From positions 372,001-436,000 of the forward strand of contig UBMP01000016.1 of NCBI GenBank assembly GCA_900466575.1: a stretch of 64,000 bases of DNA, in the 5' to 3' direction. Both the position numbers and the translations under genes were made by a program. A model generated the notes under the pieces. The model worked only from the letters and a program-made list of their open reading frames with translations. It was not told the origin of the DNA and searched no databases. This DNA comes from Hyphomicrobiales bacterium. GTDB taxonomy: Bacteria; Pseudomonadota; Alphaproteobacteria; Rhizobiales; Rhizobiaceae. How positions within the stretch are numbered: the stretch's first letter is position 1; each line of letters opens with the position of its first letter. Below, in pieces: positions 50,967 to 59,356 of this stretch.

Positions 50967-53900
50967 TCAGCCCTTTTGATTGCTATACCGCGCCTGTAGC
51001 GCACCAACACCGCCGCGGCGTTGGCCTTCGTTGTACGTCGAAAGCCCCTGCTGCACGCCCTGCTGAACAAGCGTTCGCACATGGTCGTCGCCGTTCGCGC
51101 CGTCGATATGGATGTGCACTTCACGGCTCTGTGCTGTGCCGCTGCTAGCCGTCTTCTGCTGCATGGCTGTCGCCATCCGATGCGTTGGCACCACCTGCGA
51201 CCCGCGGGGCAAGTTGACAAGTTCCGGGCCGCGTTCGCCGACGATAGCCATGCCGCCAGGGGCGGATTCGGTGCCGTCTGCGTAAAGACCGATACCTCCA
51301 AGCTTCCAAGCGCTGGCGAACTGTGCCGAAGAGCCAAAGATTGACATGCCAATTGAAGACAGTCCGCTTAGCAGGCCGCCGCCGCCGCCGGCGGCAGATG
51401 AGGCAAGCCGTTGGCCTGCCTGCGACATGCCGCTGCCGAGGTTGTTTAGTCCGTTGCCGAATTGTGTTAAATTTCCGGACGCGGACTTCGCGGAATCGGC
51501 AAGTTTATTGACGGCATCCGAAGCAGAGTTTCCGCCTATGCCATCCCACTTGCCAACGCCAACCTTTGCGGCGCCGTACCACGAACCCCAGCCGTTTTGC
51601 TTCGCGTAATCAAGTGCAAAATCAACGCCGGCAGGTCCATTCGTGGCAAGGCGCGGGTCAAGCCCGGTTTGGCTCATGAACTTGCTGCCAAGGCCGCCGT
51701 TCATATAAAGCTGGTATGGTCCGAAGGATGGCTCCTGAACGCCATTTTTAAAGACGCCAGATTGCATATTCCAGCTATTCAAGCCGCCTTCAGATTTGGC
51801 AACCTTCAATGCAATACTTGGGTCAATTCCGCGCGAAAGAGCCGCCTGCGTGATGTAGCTGGCAACGTCAGTGTTCGGGATGCTGCCAAGCGGAGCGCTC
51901 GTTACGTCGCCAGTGCGGTATCCCTTCAAGAGACTGCCGCCTACGGTGCTCGTGACGCCACCCGTCACAGCTTTGCCAAGCAACCCACCAAGCCCACTCA
52001 CGCCACCAGTATCCCCGCCCATAAGGGCCTTCGTCAGGATTGTGCCAAGCATATCGCCCAGCTTGTCCCAAAGGCGGTTGGCCTGGTTCAGGAGCGCGTT
52101 TTCAAGCGCAGTGCCAAATGCCTTTCCGATGTCGCCGCCGTTCTTGGACAGTTCTTGGCCGAAGGAAGTGACGAAATCGTGCACGTCCGTCTTCATCTGC
52201 TGTGCATCATAAAGACGATTCAGGCGGCCGGCTTCCGGCGAGTTAAGATCGGTCGGCAATCCATACTGTTGAAGCGTGCTATAGACTTGATTTTGCCGTG
52301 CGGTACGCCCAAGCGTGCCGTACTGTTGACCTATATCGTAGTTGAACTTCTGCTGATTATAAGCATCGGTCAGCTTGCCGAGTTCCGCAGCCTTCTGCTT
52401 GATAAGCTCGATTTCGGACTCGTCAACCTTCGTGCCGTTCTTTGCGGCTTCAAGGCGCAAAGCGCTGGTTAGCTCGTATTCCTTGCGGAGCGCGGCAATC
52501 TCGCCACCCGTCTTGTCGATGGTCTGGATTTCAAACTGCGCGTCTTGCACAGTCTTTTCCAGGTCGAGGCGCCTGCTCTTTTGTGCGTCGGCAAGCTCTT
52601 TTTGCGCCTGCAAAAGCGCCTGCGTGCCGGCAAGCTCAATGCGGTAATCGCGTGCCGTCGTGCTTTCGGACGGGTTGAACTGTGCTGCCGCTTGTGCGCG
52701 TGCTGCCGCGGCCTTCTCTTCCGGCGTCTTGGCATTCAAGCCAAGCTTGAATGCATCCAGCGTATTTTGCTGGCGCTGGTAAAGCGAAGGCGTGCGGTCT
52801 GCCGCGGCGTTCTGGTCATTGGCTGGATTGAACACCCCAAGCGGATCGAGCGGAGAGCCGCTATTGTTGATTTGCGTGCGTACCGCCGCTTCGCGAGCCG
52901 CGCTAACCGCGCGCGCAAACTTGTCCAACTCGCCAACCGAATTGACGATCTTGTCGGCAAATTCCTGCAACTTTGGATCGGAGTCGGCAATGCGCTTCAC
53001 GGACGTATAAAACTCGTCCATCTTCGGATTGCCATCTTTGATCGTCGCCTGCAATTCGCGGAAGGCTTCCTGAAACGGCTTGTAATCGCTGTTGGCGGTG
53101 AAATCTAACTGCTGCGTTGCCTGCCCGAACCGGCCAGCCGAACGCGATGTGCCACCAAAATTGCCAAGGAAATCTTTCTGCGATGTCCGTAACTGCGCCT
53201 CAAGCTGGATATTGCTCGTGCGACTTTGCAAATCCACTAGGCTACGGCTCACATCAGCGTAAGCCTGCAAATTCTTCATCGCGCCGCCGTAGGCATCCGC
53301 AACGGCCTTGATGGATTCCTCGTGCTGCTTCAGGATGTCAGAGGCGGATTTGGCTTTCTCTCCGCCCTCGTAAAGCTTCACACCAAACTGGATGGCGGCG
53401 GCCGCGCCAGCCGTGAGGCCGATCGTTGCCAGCGTCAGCGGATTGACGAGTTCAGCCAAGCCAGCGCCTAGCGCCTTCGCCGCGCCGCCGAGCGTTGTTA
53501 CGCCGCTCATCTGAAGCGCACCAGCCGCCTGTCCGCCCTGCTGGAAACCAATCGTGCCGGGATTCATGCCCATAAGGGCTGTAACAAGAACGTCCTGTCC
53601 CTGCGCGGCAAGGTTGCCAGCCAGAAAGCGGTTTGTGCTGTTGTTGTTGGCGGGCGACCTAGATTGAAGAGTGTCAAGCTTCTTTAGTGCGTCCCCAAGA
53701 CCAAGGGCTTCAGCTCTTGCGCGCTGTATTTCATCGGGCAAAACACCGAAGCGTTTAGTTATACCCTGTAGAACAAGATCGGCCTGCTCAAGAGAAATTT
53801 TCCCCTTTTCAATTTGCGTCGAAAGGGAGTTAAACTCCTTACCGAAGTTAAAGACGGAGGCGGCTCCGTCAATATAGCGCATTTTTAACCGCTGAACCGC

Positions 53901-54068
53901 ATCGCCAGCGCGCCCTATCTTGGATTCAACCTGTGCTGCCTCTACGCCAACTTGGCGCATGGCCTCGCCCATGCCGTTTGCGCCGGCAATCACCTGGTCG
54001 GCGCCGGCCTTGAACTTGCCGCCATCGACTTCAGCCGAAACGCGGAGGGTGCGAATATCAACGGTCAT
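50967..54068 (-). CDS. Tape measure protein with lysozyme-like domain
   Basis: A 1033-residue protein that sets tail length. The N-terminal two thirds are helical and coiled, with a hydrophobic segment (LVNPLTLATIGLTAGAAAAI, about residues 210-230). Around residues 730-860 lies a lysozyme/transglycosylase-like region with a likely catalytic Glu near residue 760 (ALKVAKSEGGLNSWNM), followed by 'GPYQLYMNGGLGSKF'. The C-terminus has 'GERGPELVNLPRGSQVVP', typical of tape measures. Its ATG overlaps the chaperone stop (ATGA). Confidence 0.9.
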   Translation of the reverse strand: MTVDIRTLRVSAEVDGGKFKAGADQVIAGANGMGEAMRQVGVEAAQVESKIGRAGDAVQRLKMRYIDGAASVFNFGKEFNSLSTQIEKGKISLEQADLVLQGITKRFGVLPDEIQRARAEALGLGDALKKLDTLQSRSPANNNSTNRFLAGNLAAQGQDVLVTALMGMNPGTIGFQQGGQAAGALQMSGVTTLGGAAKALGAGLAELVNPLTLATIGLTAGAAAAIQFGVKLYEGGEKAKSASDILKQHEESIKAVADAYGGAMKNLQAYADVSRSLVDLQSRTSNIQLEAQLRTSQKDFLGNFGGTSRSAGRFGQATQQLDFTANSDYKPFQEAFRELQATIKDGNPKMDEFYTSVKRIADSDPKLQEFADKIVNSVGELDKFARAVSAAREAAVRTQINNSGSPLDPLGVFNPANDQNAAADRTPSLYQRQQNTLDAFKLGLNAKTPEEKAAAARAQAAAQFNPSESTTARDYRIELAGTQALLQAQKELADAQKSRRLDLEKTVQDAQFEIQTIDKTGGEIAALRKEYELTSALRLEAAKNGTKVDESEIELIKQKAAELGKLTDAYNQQKFNYDIGQQYGTLGRTARQNQVYSTLQQYGLPTDLNSPEAGRLNRLYDAQQMKTDVHDFVTSFGQELSKNGGDIGKAFGTALENALLNQANRLWDKLGDMLGTILTKALMGGDTGGVSGLGGLLGKAVTGGVTSTVGGSLLKGYRTGDVTSAPLGSIPNTDVASYITQAALSRGIDPSIALKVAKSEGGLNSWNMQSGVFKNGVQEPSFGPYQLYMNGGLGSKFMSQTGLDPRLATNGPAGVDFALDYAKQNGWGSWYGAAKVGVGKWDGIGGNSASDAVNKLADSAKSASGNLTQFGNGLNNLGSGMSQAGQRLASSAAGGGGGLLSGLSSIGMSIFGSSAQFASAWKLGGIGLYADGTESAPGGMAIVGERGPELVNLPRGSQVVPTHRMATAMQQKTASSGTAQSREVHIHIDGANGDDHVRTLVQQGVQQGLSTYNEGQRRGGVGALQARYSNQKG

Positions 54069-54439
54069 GTGTTTTCGGTGCTTCCGTTCTTCGCATCGCG
54101 GCGGGCGTTATCTTTTTCCTGCCGCTCTGCTTGTATCTTGAGATATTCGCCATCAAGCGCGTTCATGAACAAATGAAACGCCTGGAGGTCCGCGCCGGAA
54201 ATACCGTAGTCGCGCGCGTACTGGCTTAGGGCCTGATAATAGATTGGCCCCTCGCCTCCCATGGATCCGATGAAACGGTCGAATTGCAGCGCGTCAAACG
54301 CACGGAAATAAAGTCCGTGCCACGGTCGCGGCTCAAACTCTTCCGTTTGCGGCTTGTCGCGCTGTATCCAGTCTTCATCGGGAAATTCTTCGGCTAGTGC
54401 CGCCTTCCACTCCTCTATTTCTCGCTCCTTCGGCGTCAT
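54065..54439 (-). CDS. Second tail assembly chaperone
   Basis: A 124-residue protein between the first chaperone and the tape measure, the slot of lambda GT. It is acidic and helical (WKAALAEEFPDEDWIQRDKP) and has its own ATG overlapping the upstream stop by four bases. Thus the two chaperones seem to be linked by coupling instead of a ribosomal frameshift. Confidence 0.7.
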   Translation of the reverse strand: MTPKEREIEEWKAALAEEFPDEDWIQRDKPQTEEFEPRPWHGLYFRAFDALQFDRFIGSMGGEGPIYYQALSQYARDYGISGADLQAFHLFMNALDGEYLKIQAERQEKDNARRDAKNGSTENT

Positions 54440-54867
54440 GCCGATTTTGCGGAACCTTTCGCGGAAGGCTTTTCGGAGTTTTTTATTTCGTCCTCATCAA
54501 ACTCAATGTTTGTTTCGGAAATCTTGGCAGCGCACCACTCTACCGCGGCAACAACGGCGCGGTATTCGTAGTCTCCTAGGACTTCTTCGGCTTTCGCGCG
54601 CGAGTAAGAAACATCAAGACCGCGCCAATCGTGCAAAATGTGCTTTGCGTAAAGCTTGCCGATCTCTGGAACGACAACGGACTGCGGAACCTTGTTATTG
54701 TACTGTTTGGAGAGTTTGCGGATAAGATTGTCGCGCTCAACCTGATATGTCTCAAGGAGCAACGAAGAAACCTTGAATTCAACGCCGGGAAGGTCCGGCG
54801 ATTCAATCCAGTCGCCTTCGGTTTCGCGGCGGGTATCTGCTTTAAGGGAGGAAAGTTTAAGTGCCAT
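54436..54867 (-). CDS. Tail assembly chaperone
   Basis: A 143-residue protein following the tail tube gene. 'ALKLSSLKADTRRETEGDWI' and 'GVEFKVSSLLLETYQVERDN' match the phage tail chaperone pattern. The C-terminal tail is acidic then basic. It should coat the tape measure before tube assembly. Confidence 0.72.
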   Translation of the reverse strand: MALKLSSLKADTRRETEGDWIESPDLPGVEFKVSSLLLETYQVERDNLIRKLSKQYNNKVPQSVVVPEIGKLYAKHILHDWRGLDVSYSRAKAEEVLGDYEYRAVVAAVEWCAAKISETNIEFDEDEIKNSEKPSAKGSAKSA

Positions 54868-54950
54868 GTTGGCTCCTATGTCGGTAGGTTGCCGGGATTG
54901 GGCAAACGGCGGGCGCCCGACAACGCCCGCCGCCGCACTTGCGCTAGCCG

Positions 54951-55880
54951 TTAGGCGGCGGCGCGAGTAATCGAAAGGGAGGCAGACGACGACGAGTCGA
55001 AGTATGCCTGATACGGAATATCCAGAAGTACAGGCTGGCCATTGCCAACAGCGGGCGGCCCGCCGTCCAAAAGCTTTACCTTCGGAAGGCTGAAGGTGTA
55101 TGAATTGCCTGCGGTATCCGAAAGAACGAAGCCAAGGGCAACGTCCGTGTGGTTCAGAACCGCATGATATGCATCGGTGTTTTCGAAATAGGTGGTCATG
55201 GTGCCGGTGACTTCAAAGCGACCGAGGCCATGCGAGTAAGGCGCATACTGCCCGACAATATCGTTCTGGTAGATATTGTTGTTGATGCGCATCGTGAGCG
55301 AGCGCATCTTGGGAGAATTGGTAATCCCCGTAAGCGCAAGCGAGCCGACGTTCAGGCCGGCGTTGAAAACCGTGGTCGTCGTTGCGGCGGTATAGGTCGC
55401 ACCGGAAATGGCGGTCGTCGCATCGCTTCCGTTGATGCCCATAATGCCGAAATTGGCCTGTACCGACTGACGCGCCGTCAAGGTGAGGTCAAGTGTGTTC
55501 ACGCGAACGCCGGTAAAGCGAACGTAGCTCGTGCCGCTACCCTGCGTGAAGGTTTCCTCAATCGACATGGTTTGCGCAGTCGTGCCGTTCTTGAGAACGT
55601 CAGTGCTCCACGACGAGCAAAACAGCATGGCAAGCCAATCGTCATACGTGCCGTAGGACAGAAGGCCGTTGACGGTGCCGGAAACACTGCGGCCAACGTC
55701 AACAATGGACGCAACGTTGCGGTCGGCGCGGACTTCGTTCGGGATGTCCGTCTGCTTCTGAATGCGAACGTCGGAATTAAGGTAACGAAGAATTTGAAAT
55801 GCGGGCGTGCTAGGCGTGGTCCCGATTGTGACTTCGGGAATATACGCCAGGCGTACCTGACTGCCGTCAGCTACGGTCAT
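54951..55880 (-). CDS. Major tail tube protein
   Basis: A 309-residue tube protein. 'RLAYIPEVTIGTTPSTPAFQ' near the N-terminus and 'SVSGTVNGLLSYGTYDDWLA' define the phage tail tube family common in alphaproteobacterial siphoviruses. The duplicated beta pattern suits a trimeric tube subunit. It is located before the chaperones as expected. Confidence 0.85.
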   Translation of the reverse strand: MTVADGSQVRLAYIPEVTIGTTPSTPAFQILRYLNSDVRIQKQTDIPNEVRADRNVASIVDVGRSVSGTVNGLLSYGTYDDWLAMLFCSSWSTDVLKNGTTAQTMSIEETFTQGSGTSYVRFTGVRVNTLDLTLTARQSVQANFGIMGINGSDATTAISGATYTAATTTTVFNAGLNVGSLALTGITNSPKMRSLTMRINNNIYQNDIVGQYAPYSHGLGRFEVTGTMTTYFENTDAYHAVLNHTDVALGFVLSDTAGNSYTFSLPKVKLLDGGPPAVGNGQPVLLDIPYQAYFDSSSSASLSITRAAA

Positions 55881-55901
55881 ATTTTTCTCCAGTAGGAAAG
55901 G

Positions 55902-56339
55902 TTATAGGCTGGTGACTTCACGCCTGCGCCAATGGATACTGGCCGTGATGGCGTAGTAATTGGGGAAATCCTGCCCCGGTTGCCCTGCCCCGATGCTCAT
56001 TTCTGGCATGAACAAGGATTCGCCCGTCACGTTGTCGGTAACGATGGGCTGCTCTCGAAAGAGGTTTAAAAGTTCGTTCGCGTAAACGCGCGCGTCACGG
56101 CTTCCGGCGCCGGCAGGCGTCATGACATGCATGAACGTCGTGCCTTCCTCCAGCCACAAGTTATGCTGAGGCGAACCAAGGCTTTCTTGGTTGAATGTGT
56201 CGCCGTAAATCTCGACATAGACGAACTGCATGCCAGCATCGATGTACTGCTGCGCAAATTCGTTTTCGAAGATGATGGGCGTAGTTGTCCAGTCGCCTAG
56301 CCGGGTGGCAAAGGCGTCGTAAACCGCAGGGCTGGCCAT
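55902..56339 (-). CDS. Tail terminator/completion protein (DUF4128-like)
   Basis: A 145-residue protein (YDAFATRLGDWTTTPIIFEN...MHVMTPAGAGSRDARVYANE) in the slot of lambda gpU-type proteins, directly before the tail tube. It should cap the growing tail. Its ATG overlaps the upstream stop as TAATG. Confidence 0.72.
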   Translation of the reverse strand: MASPAVYDAFATRLGDWTTTPIIFENEFAQQYIDAGMQFVYVEIYGDTFNQESLGSPQHNLWLEEGTTFMHVMTPAGAGSRDARVYANELLNLFREQPIVTDNVTGESLFMPEMSIGAGQPGQDFPNYYAITASIHWRRREVTSL

Positions 56340-56980
56340 TAATCCACCTGGTTAATCACGATTGCGGGATAGGTAATGGGCATCCCGGCTTGCCGGTCTT
56401 TGCGGCTTCCGTTGCGTTTCAGGATGTACGGCACGCCGGCAATTAGGCCGTTTGAGATATCAAGCCAGACGGTTTCGAAGGAAAATCCGCCGCTGTTACT
56501 GCTACCAAATTGGCGCGCGCAAGCGTTCTTCGCACCGTCAAAGACGTATCCGCGCTTCTTGCCGATAATTCCCGCCTCAACCTTCCGAATGTACGGCTGG
56601 CTGTTGGTAATGATGACTTCGGCGCTCGGCGGAATGGAATCGTAATCGGTGACAATCTTTTGGTCGGCAAGCACGACATAGCTACTGCGGAACCGCCCGC
56701 TTTTCACGGGTGAGCGCTTTTGCAATTCGGAAATCGCAAACGTGATAATCGGTTCCCAAAGCGAAAAGTCGTAAATGATCGGCCCCGGTGCCTTAACGGA
56801 CTCTTCCGACGCGCCACGAATGCCGTTCACATACCGCGTGTAGTTCTTGCTCGCGCGGCCCGACGAAATCACCTCGTTGAGTGACTTCTTGGCGTACTTA
56901 GCGAGTTCAGCGTTGATCGACTCTGGCGACAGGTCATTGACGATAAGCCGAAGCTCGCGCTCAAAGGTGTCGTAGGCCAT
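56339..56980 (-). CDS. Neck/head-tail joining protein (HK97 gp10-like)
   Basis: A 213-residue protein with the gp10/gpZ-type motif 'ELQKRSPVKSGRFRSSYVVL' in the centre, and N-terminal helical region. It sits between the adaptor and the tail terminator, as expected for a neck protein. It starts three bases after the upstream stop. Confidence 0.68.
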   Translation of the reverse strand: MAYDTFERELRLIVNDLSPESINAELAKYAKKSLNEVISSGRASKNYTRYVNGIRGASEESVKAPGPIIYDFSLWEPIITFAISELQKRSPVKSGRFRSSYVVLADQKIVTDYDSIPPSAEVIITNSQPYIRKVEAGIIGKKRGYVFDGAKNACARQFGSSNSGGFSFETVWLDISNGLIAGVPYILKRNGSRKDRQAGMPITYPAIVINQVD

Positions 56981-56983
56981 GGG

Positions 56984-57370
56984 CTACCCCGCCACCACCA
57001 AATCCGTGCGAACCCAAACGCCGTTGACGTAAATCGGCTTAGCCGCCTGAACCTGCCGTTCCTTGCCCTGCACAACCATCTTGTCGGTCGTGCGCGGCAA
57101 GTGCTTATCGACGGCACTTCCGACAATGATATTGTCGTCCGCACCGGGCCAATCTGCCGCGACAATCTCGCTAGGCGACATCACGATGTTGAGCGAATTT
57201 TGCGTAATCGTGCCGACGATCTGTTCGGCGCTTACGGCGCGAACCGCGGCGCGGCACGTCACCTCCGCAACGACATTGGATCCGCTGCGCTTGACCGTCC
57301 GGCGAAGCACCACGTCTTCGCCGTAGTTTGCCAAAGCGCGGTTGAGCGCGTCGATTTCAGCCGTCATCAC
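56984..57370 (-). CDS. Head-tail joining protein (stopper-like)
   Basis: A 128-residue beta-rich protein ('YGEDVVLRRTVKRSGSNVVA', then 'MVVQGKERQVQAAKPIYVNG'), the pattern and position of phage stopper/FII-like proteins that close the head exit. Its ATG overlaps the connector stop (ATGA). Confidence 0.65.
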   Translation of the reverse strand: MMTAEIDALNRALANYGEDVVLRRTVKRSGSNVVAEVTCRAAVRAVSAEQIVGTITQNSLNIVMSPSEIVAADWPGADDNIIVGSAVDKHLPRTTDKMVVQGKERQVQAAKPIYVNGVWVRTDLVVAG

Positions 57371-58011
57371 GCCACCACGGGGATTCGATAGTTTTCAAGT
57401 ATGTCCTCGACATCGGGCGGCATGTTGCCGGCGTCCCCTCCGGTAGCAACCCAATATGCGACATCGCGCACGCCGGGAATGTTTTCCGACTTCAGGAACG
57501 GGTCGCGCCCCTGCGCCAAATATCGCGCCTTGACCAGCCGGATTGTCGCATCCTGTACGTCTGTAGGGACTATCGCAAATCCCGCGCTGTATGTCACCGA
57601 AAGCGGCCAAGCTAGCCACGGTTTCGGATATCCATTCGTGTCAAGGCGGATTAGAATTCCATTGTCGTTGTCGGCGCGGTAGTCGGTGCCCGAAACAAGC
57701 GTTTCGCCGTTTTCCAGAACCTCGGTAATTGACACAACAGGCCAACGCGAAAGCTGCAAGTCCTTGACCTGCCCGACAACCTGGAAAGAATACCATTCGC
57801 GATCCGGCCAAATCTCGTCCTTGACGGTTTCAGCAACGAATGCACGATTGCAGAACTGCGCAATCGTCGTGGACGCATAATTCAGGTAGCGCGTAAGCAG
57901 CGTGTCCTTTGACGTGTCGGCAATGCCAAGCTCCGTCTTAACGTCGGCAAGGCTTGCGAGCGCGTAGCTGCTGGCTGGTGTAACAACCGTCGTAATCGAG
58001 CGCAAGCCCAT
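57367..58011 (-). CDS. Head-tail connector protein (gp6-like)
   Basis: A 214-residue protein. 'ALASLADVKTELGIADTSKD', 'LLTRYLNYASTTIAQFCNRA' and the later 'PTDVQDATIRLVKARYLAQG' are typical of HK97 gp6-type adaptors that bind the portal. It follows the capsid-associated genes and starts the connector group. Confidence 0.82.
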   Translation of the reverse strand: MGLRSITTVVTPASSYALASLADVKTELGIADTSKDTLLTRYLNYASTTIAQFCNRAFVAETVKDEIWPDREWYSFQVVGQVKDLQLSRWPVVSITEVLENGETLVSGTDYRADNDNGILIRLDTNGYPKPWLAWPLSVTYSAGFAIVPTDVQDATIRLVKARYLAQGRDPFLKSENIPGVRDVAYWVATGGDAGNMPPDVEDILENYRIPVVA

Positions 58012-58020
58012 GTCATCTCC

Positions 58021-58293
58021 TTACCCGACAACCGCCGCAACGGTTGCGCTTGTGCCGGTAGCCTTGACGCGGCGCGTCTGCACCGGAATGCGCGTTCCAG
58101 CCGCAAGGGAGCCGAACGTCAGAGTATCGATGTCTGCGTTGTCGGCCGGGATAATCACCAGTGTGCCGGCGGTAAGAACAATCAACTCGCGCGCCACGTC
58201 TGCTAGGTCGTTACTGTTGTCGGCCGTAACCGTCACAAGCTTTCGACCATTAGAGCCGAAATCGGGGCCGAAGCCCTTCCAAATGTCCGCCAT
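58021..58293 (-). CDS. Spike base protein, RCAP_rcc01079-like
   Basis: A 90-residue beta-rich protein. 'GRKLVTVTADNSNDLADVAR', 'ELIVLTAGTLVI' and 'AGTRIPVQTRRVKATGTSAT' follow the pattern of spike base proteins first defined beside the Rhodobacter gene transfer agent. These form capsid spikes or cement. Here it lies between the capsid and connector genes. Confidence 0.7.
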   Translation of the reverse strand: MADIWKGFGPDFGSNGRKLVTVTADNSNDLADVARELIVLTAGTLVIIPADNADIDTLTFGSLAAGTRIPVQTRRVKATGTSATVAAVVG

Positions 58294-58294
58294 A

Positions 58295-58489
58295 CTACTT
58301 CCTCACGTATTTGCGCTTTGTCGGCACGGCGCCCGGCTCAACCATAGCCGCCTCATACCCCATCGGGCGGAACGGACGCAGATCGCCAGCATCGCCGGCC
58401 GCAATAAGCGCGTCGGCAAGCGCGTCCGAAACATGGATGTCGTCGCCCGCCCGCCAAGGGCGCATGTCATTCTTCAATGTGACTGTCAT
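58295..58489 (-). CDS. Small phage head-region protein
   Basis: A 64-residue protein (TVTLKNDMRPWRAGDDIHVS, then ALADALIAAGDAGDLRPFRP) with basic end. ATG 58489 (or 58492) lies within the end of the upstream gene, overlapping it by 23 bases. It resembles small connector-region proteins of head-tail modules, with no defined role. Confidence 0.58.
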   Translation of the reverse strand: MTVTLKNDMRPWRAGDDIHVSDALADALIAAGDAGDLRPFRPMGYEAAMVEPGAVPTKRKYVRK

Positions 58490-58793
58490 CATCGGCCTTC
58501 TCCCCTTCCGCCTTCGGCTCTTCGGCTTCTGGATCTTCCGGCTTCGGCTCCTCGACTTCTGACGCCTCGACCACAGCCGCGACATCGCCCGCAACCGCCT
58601 CAACCGCCTGCTCAACTTCGCGAACGGGATGCATGAGCGCGTCAACTACATGGTCAAGCGCCTGACGCACATGCAGCGAAATTTGGTTGCTCGCGGCATG
58701 CACATGGATGATGCCCATGGTCGTGCCGTCCGCGTTCGCAAGCTCCTGCGCCACGCGCTTAATCATGTCTTTCAGTTCGTCGTAGATTGTCAT
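58467..58793 (-). CDS. Phage protein with acidic tail
   Basis: A 108-residue protein. The first 60 residues are helical (YDELKDMIKRVAQELANADG...LHVRQALDHVVDALMHPVRE); the last 40 form a Pro/Glu-rich acidic tail (EEPKPEDPEAEEPKAEGEKA). It lies between the capsid-associated and spike base genes. No family is recognised. Confidence 0.6.
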   Translation of the reverse strand: MTIYDELKDMIKRVAQELANADGTTMGIIHVHAASNQISLHVRQALDHVVDALMHPVREVEQAVEAVAGDVAAVVEASEVEEPKPEDPEAEEPKAEGEKADDDSHIEE

Positions 58794-58842
58794 TTCTCAC
58801 CTATGGGGTAGAAGGGGCGCATTCGCGCGCCCCATTCTGGAA

Positions 58843-59298
58843 TTACTGCGCGTAGCGGTCGAAGCCGGCAAACCAACCAACGGCGCGAAGTGCGGCCGTA
58901 TCCGTGCCGGAAGCCGACAGGTCAGGCGTGTACTTCAGGCGAACGTAGCGGTGAGCGGAGTTCAGATCGACGGCAATCTCAAAGTTCACATCGCCCGTCG
59001 CCGTGGCCACCGTGGCGGCCGTAGCGGACTGATAAGTGGACCAAGTCGAGTTGTCCGAAGAGTGCTCAATCGTGTACGCAATGGTGAGCGTCTGCGAAGA
59101 TGCGAGCGTGGTTTCACCGACAACAGCAAAGACGGCAGAACCCGGCATAGAACCGTTCTGGAATGCCGACATGCGGTCAATCGTAATACCAGTGACCTGC
59201 GTTGCATCGCCCGAGCCGCCTGCCGTGACAGCGTTTGCCGCAGCAAGTTTCTTCAGCGCGCCGTAAGACGCGACGTTATGTTTCTGTGTGATATCCAT
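58843..59298 (-). CDS. Capsid decoration-like protein
   Basis: A 151-residue beta-rich protein (SGDATQVTGITIDRMSAFQN...LTIAYTIEHSSDNSTWSTYQ...HRYVRLKYTPDLSASGTD) located directly after the major capsid gene, the usual place of a cement or decoration protein. It has strong beta periodicity and no signal peptide. A GC hairpin without T-run (58814-58833) lies downstream of it. Confidence 0.65.
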   Translation of the reverse strand: MDITQKHNVASYGALKKLAAANAVTAGGSGDATQVTGITIDRMSAFQNGSMPGSAVFAVVGETTLASSQTLTIAYTIEHSSDNSTWSTYQSATAATVATATGDVNFEIAVDLNSAHRYVRLKYTPDLSASGTDTAALRAVGWFAGFDRYAQ

Positions 59299-59318
59299 TT
59301 GGGAATCCTTGAAGAGTT

Positions 59319-59339
59319 GGGCGGCTTGTTAAGCCGCCC
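59319..59339. repeat. Perfect hairpin between capsid and decoration genes
   Basis: GGGCGGCTT-GTT-AAGCCGCCC, a 9-bp perfect stem with a 3-base loop, lies between the capsid stop and the next start. No T-run follows on the minus strand, so partial termination, processing or mRNA protection are more likely than full termination. Confidence 0.5.
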
Positions 59340-59356
59340 TTAAGACGCTGATTTAT

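Noticed and set aside
54436-54439. Programmed frameshift between the two tail chaperones, as in lambda G/GT
   Set aside because: The second gene has its own ATG overlapping the first stop (ATGA), and I saw no slippery heptamer close to the junction.
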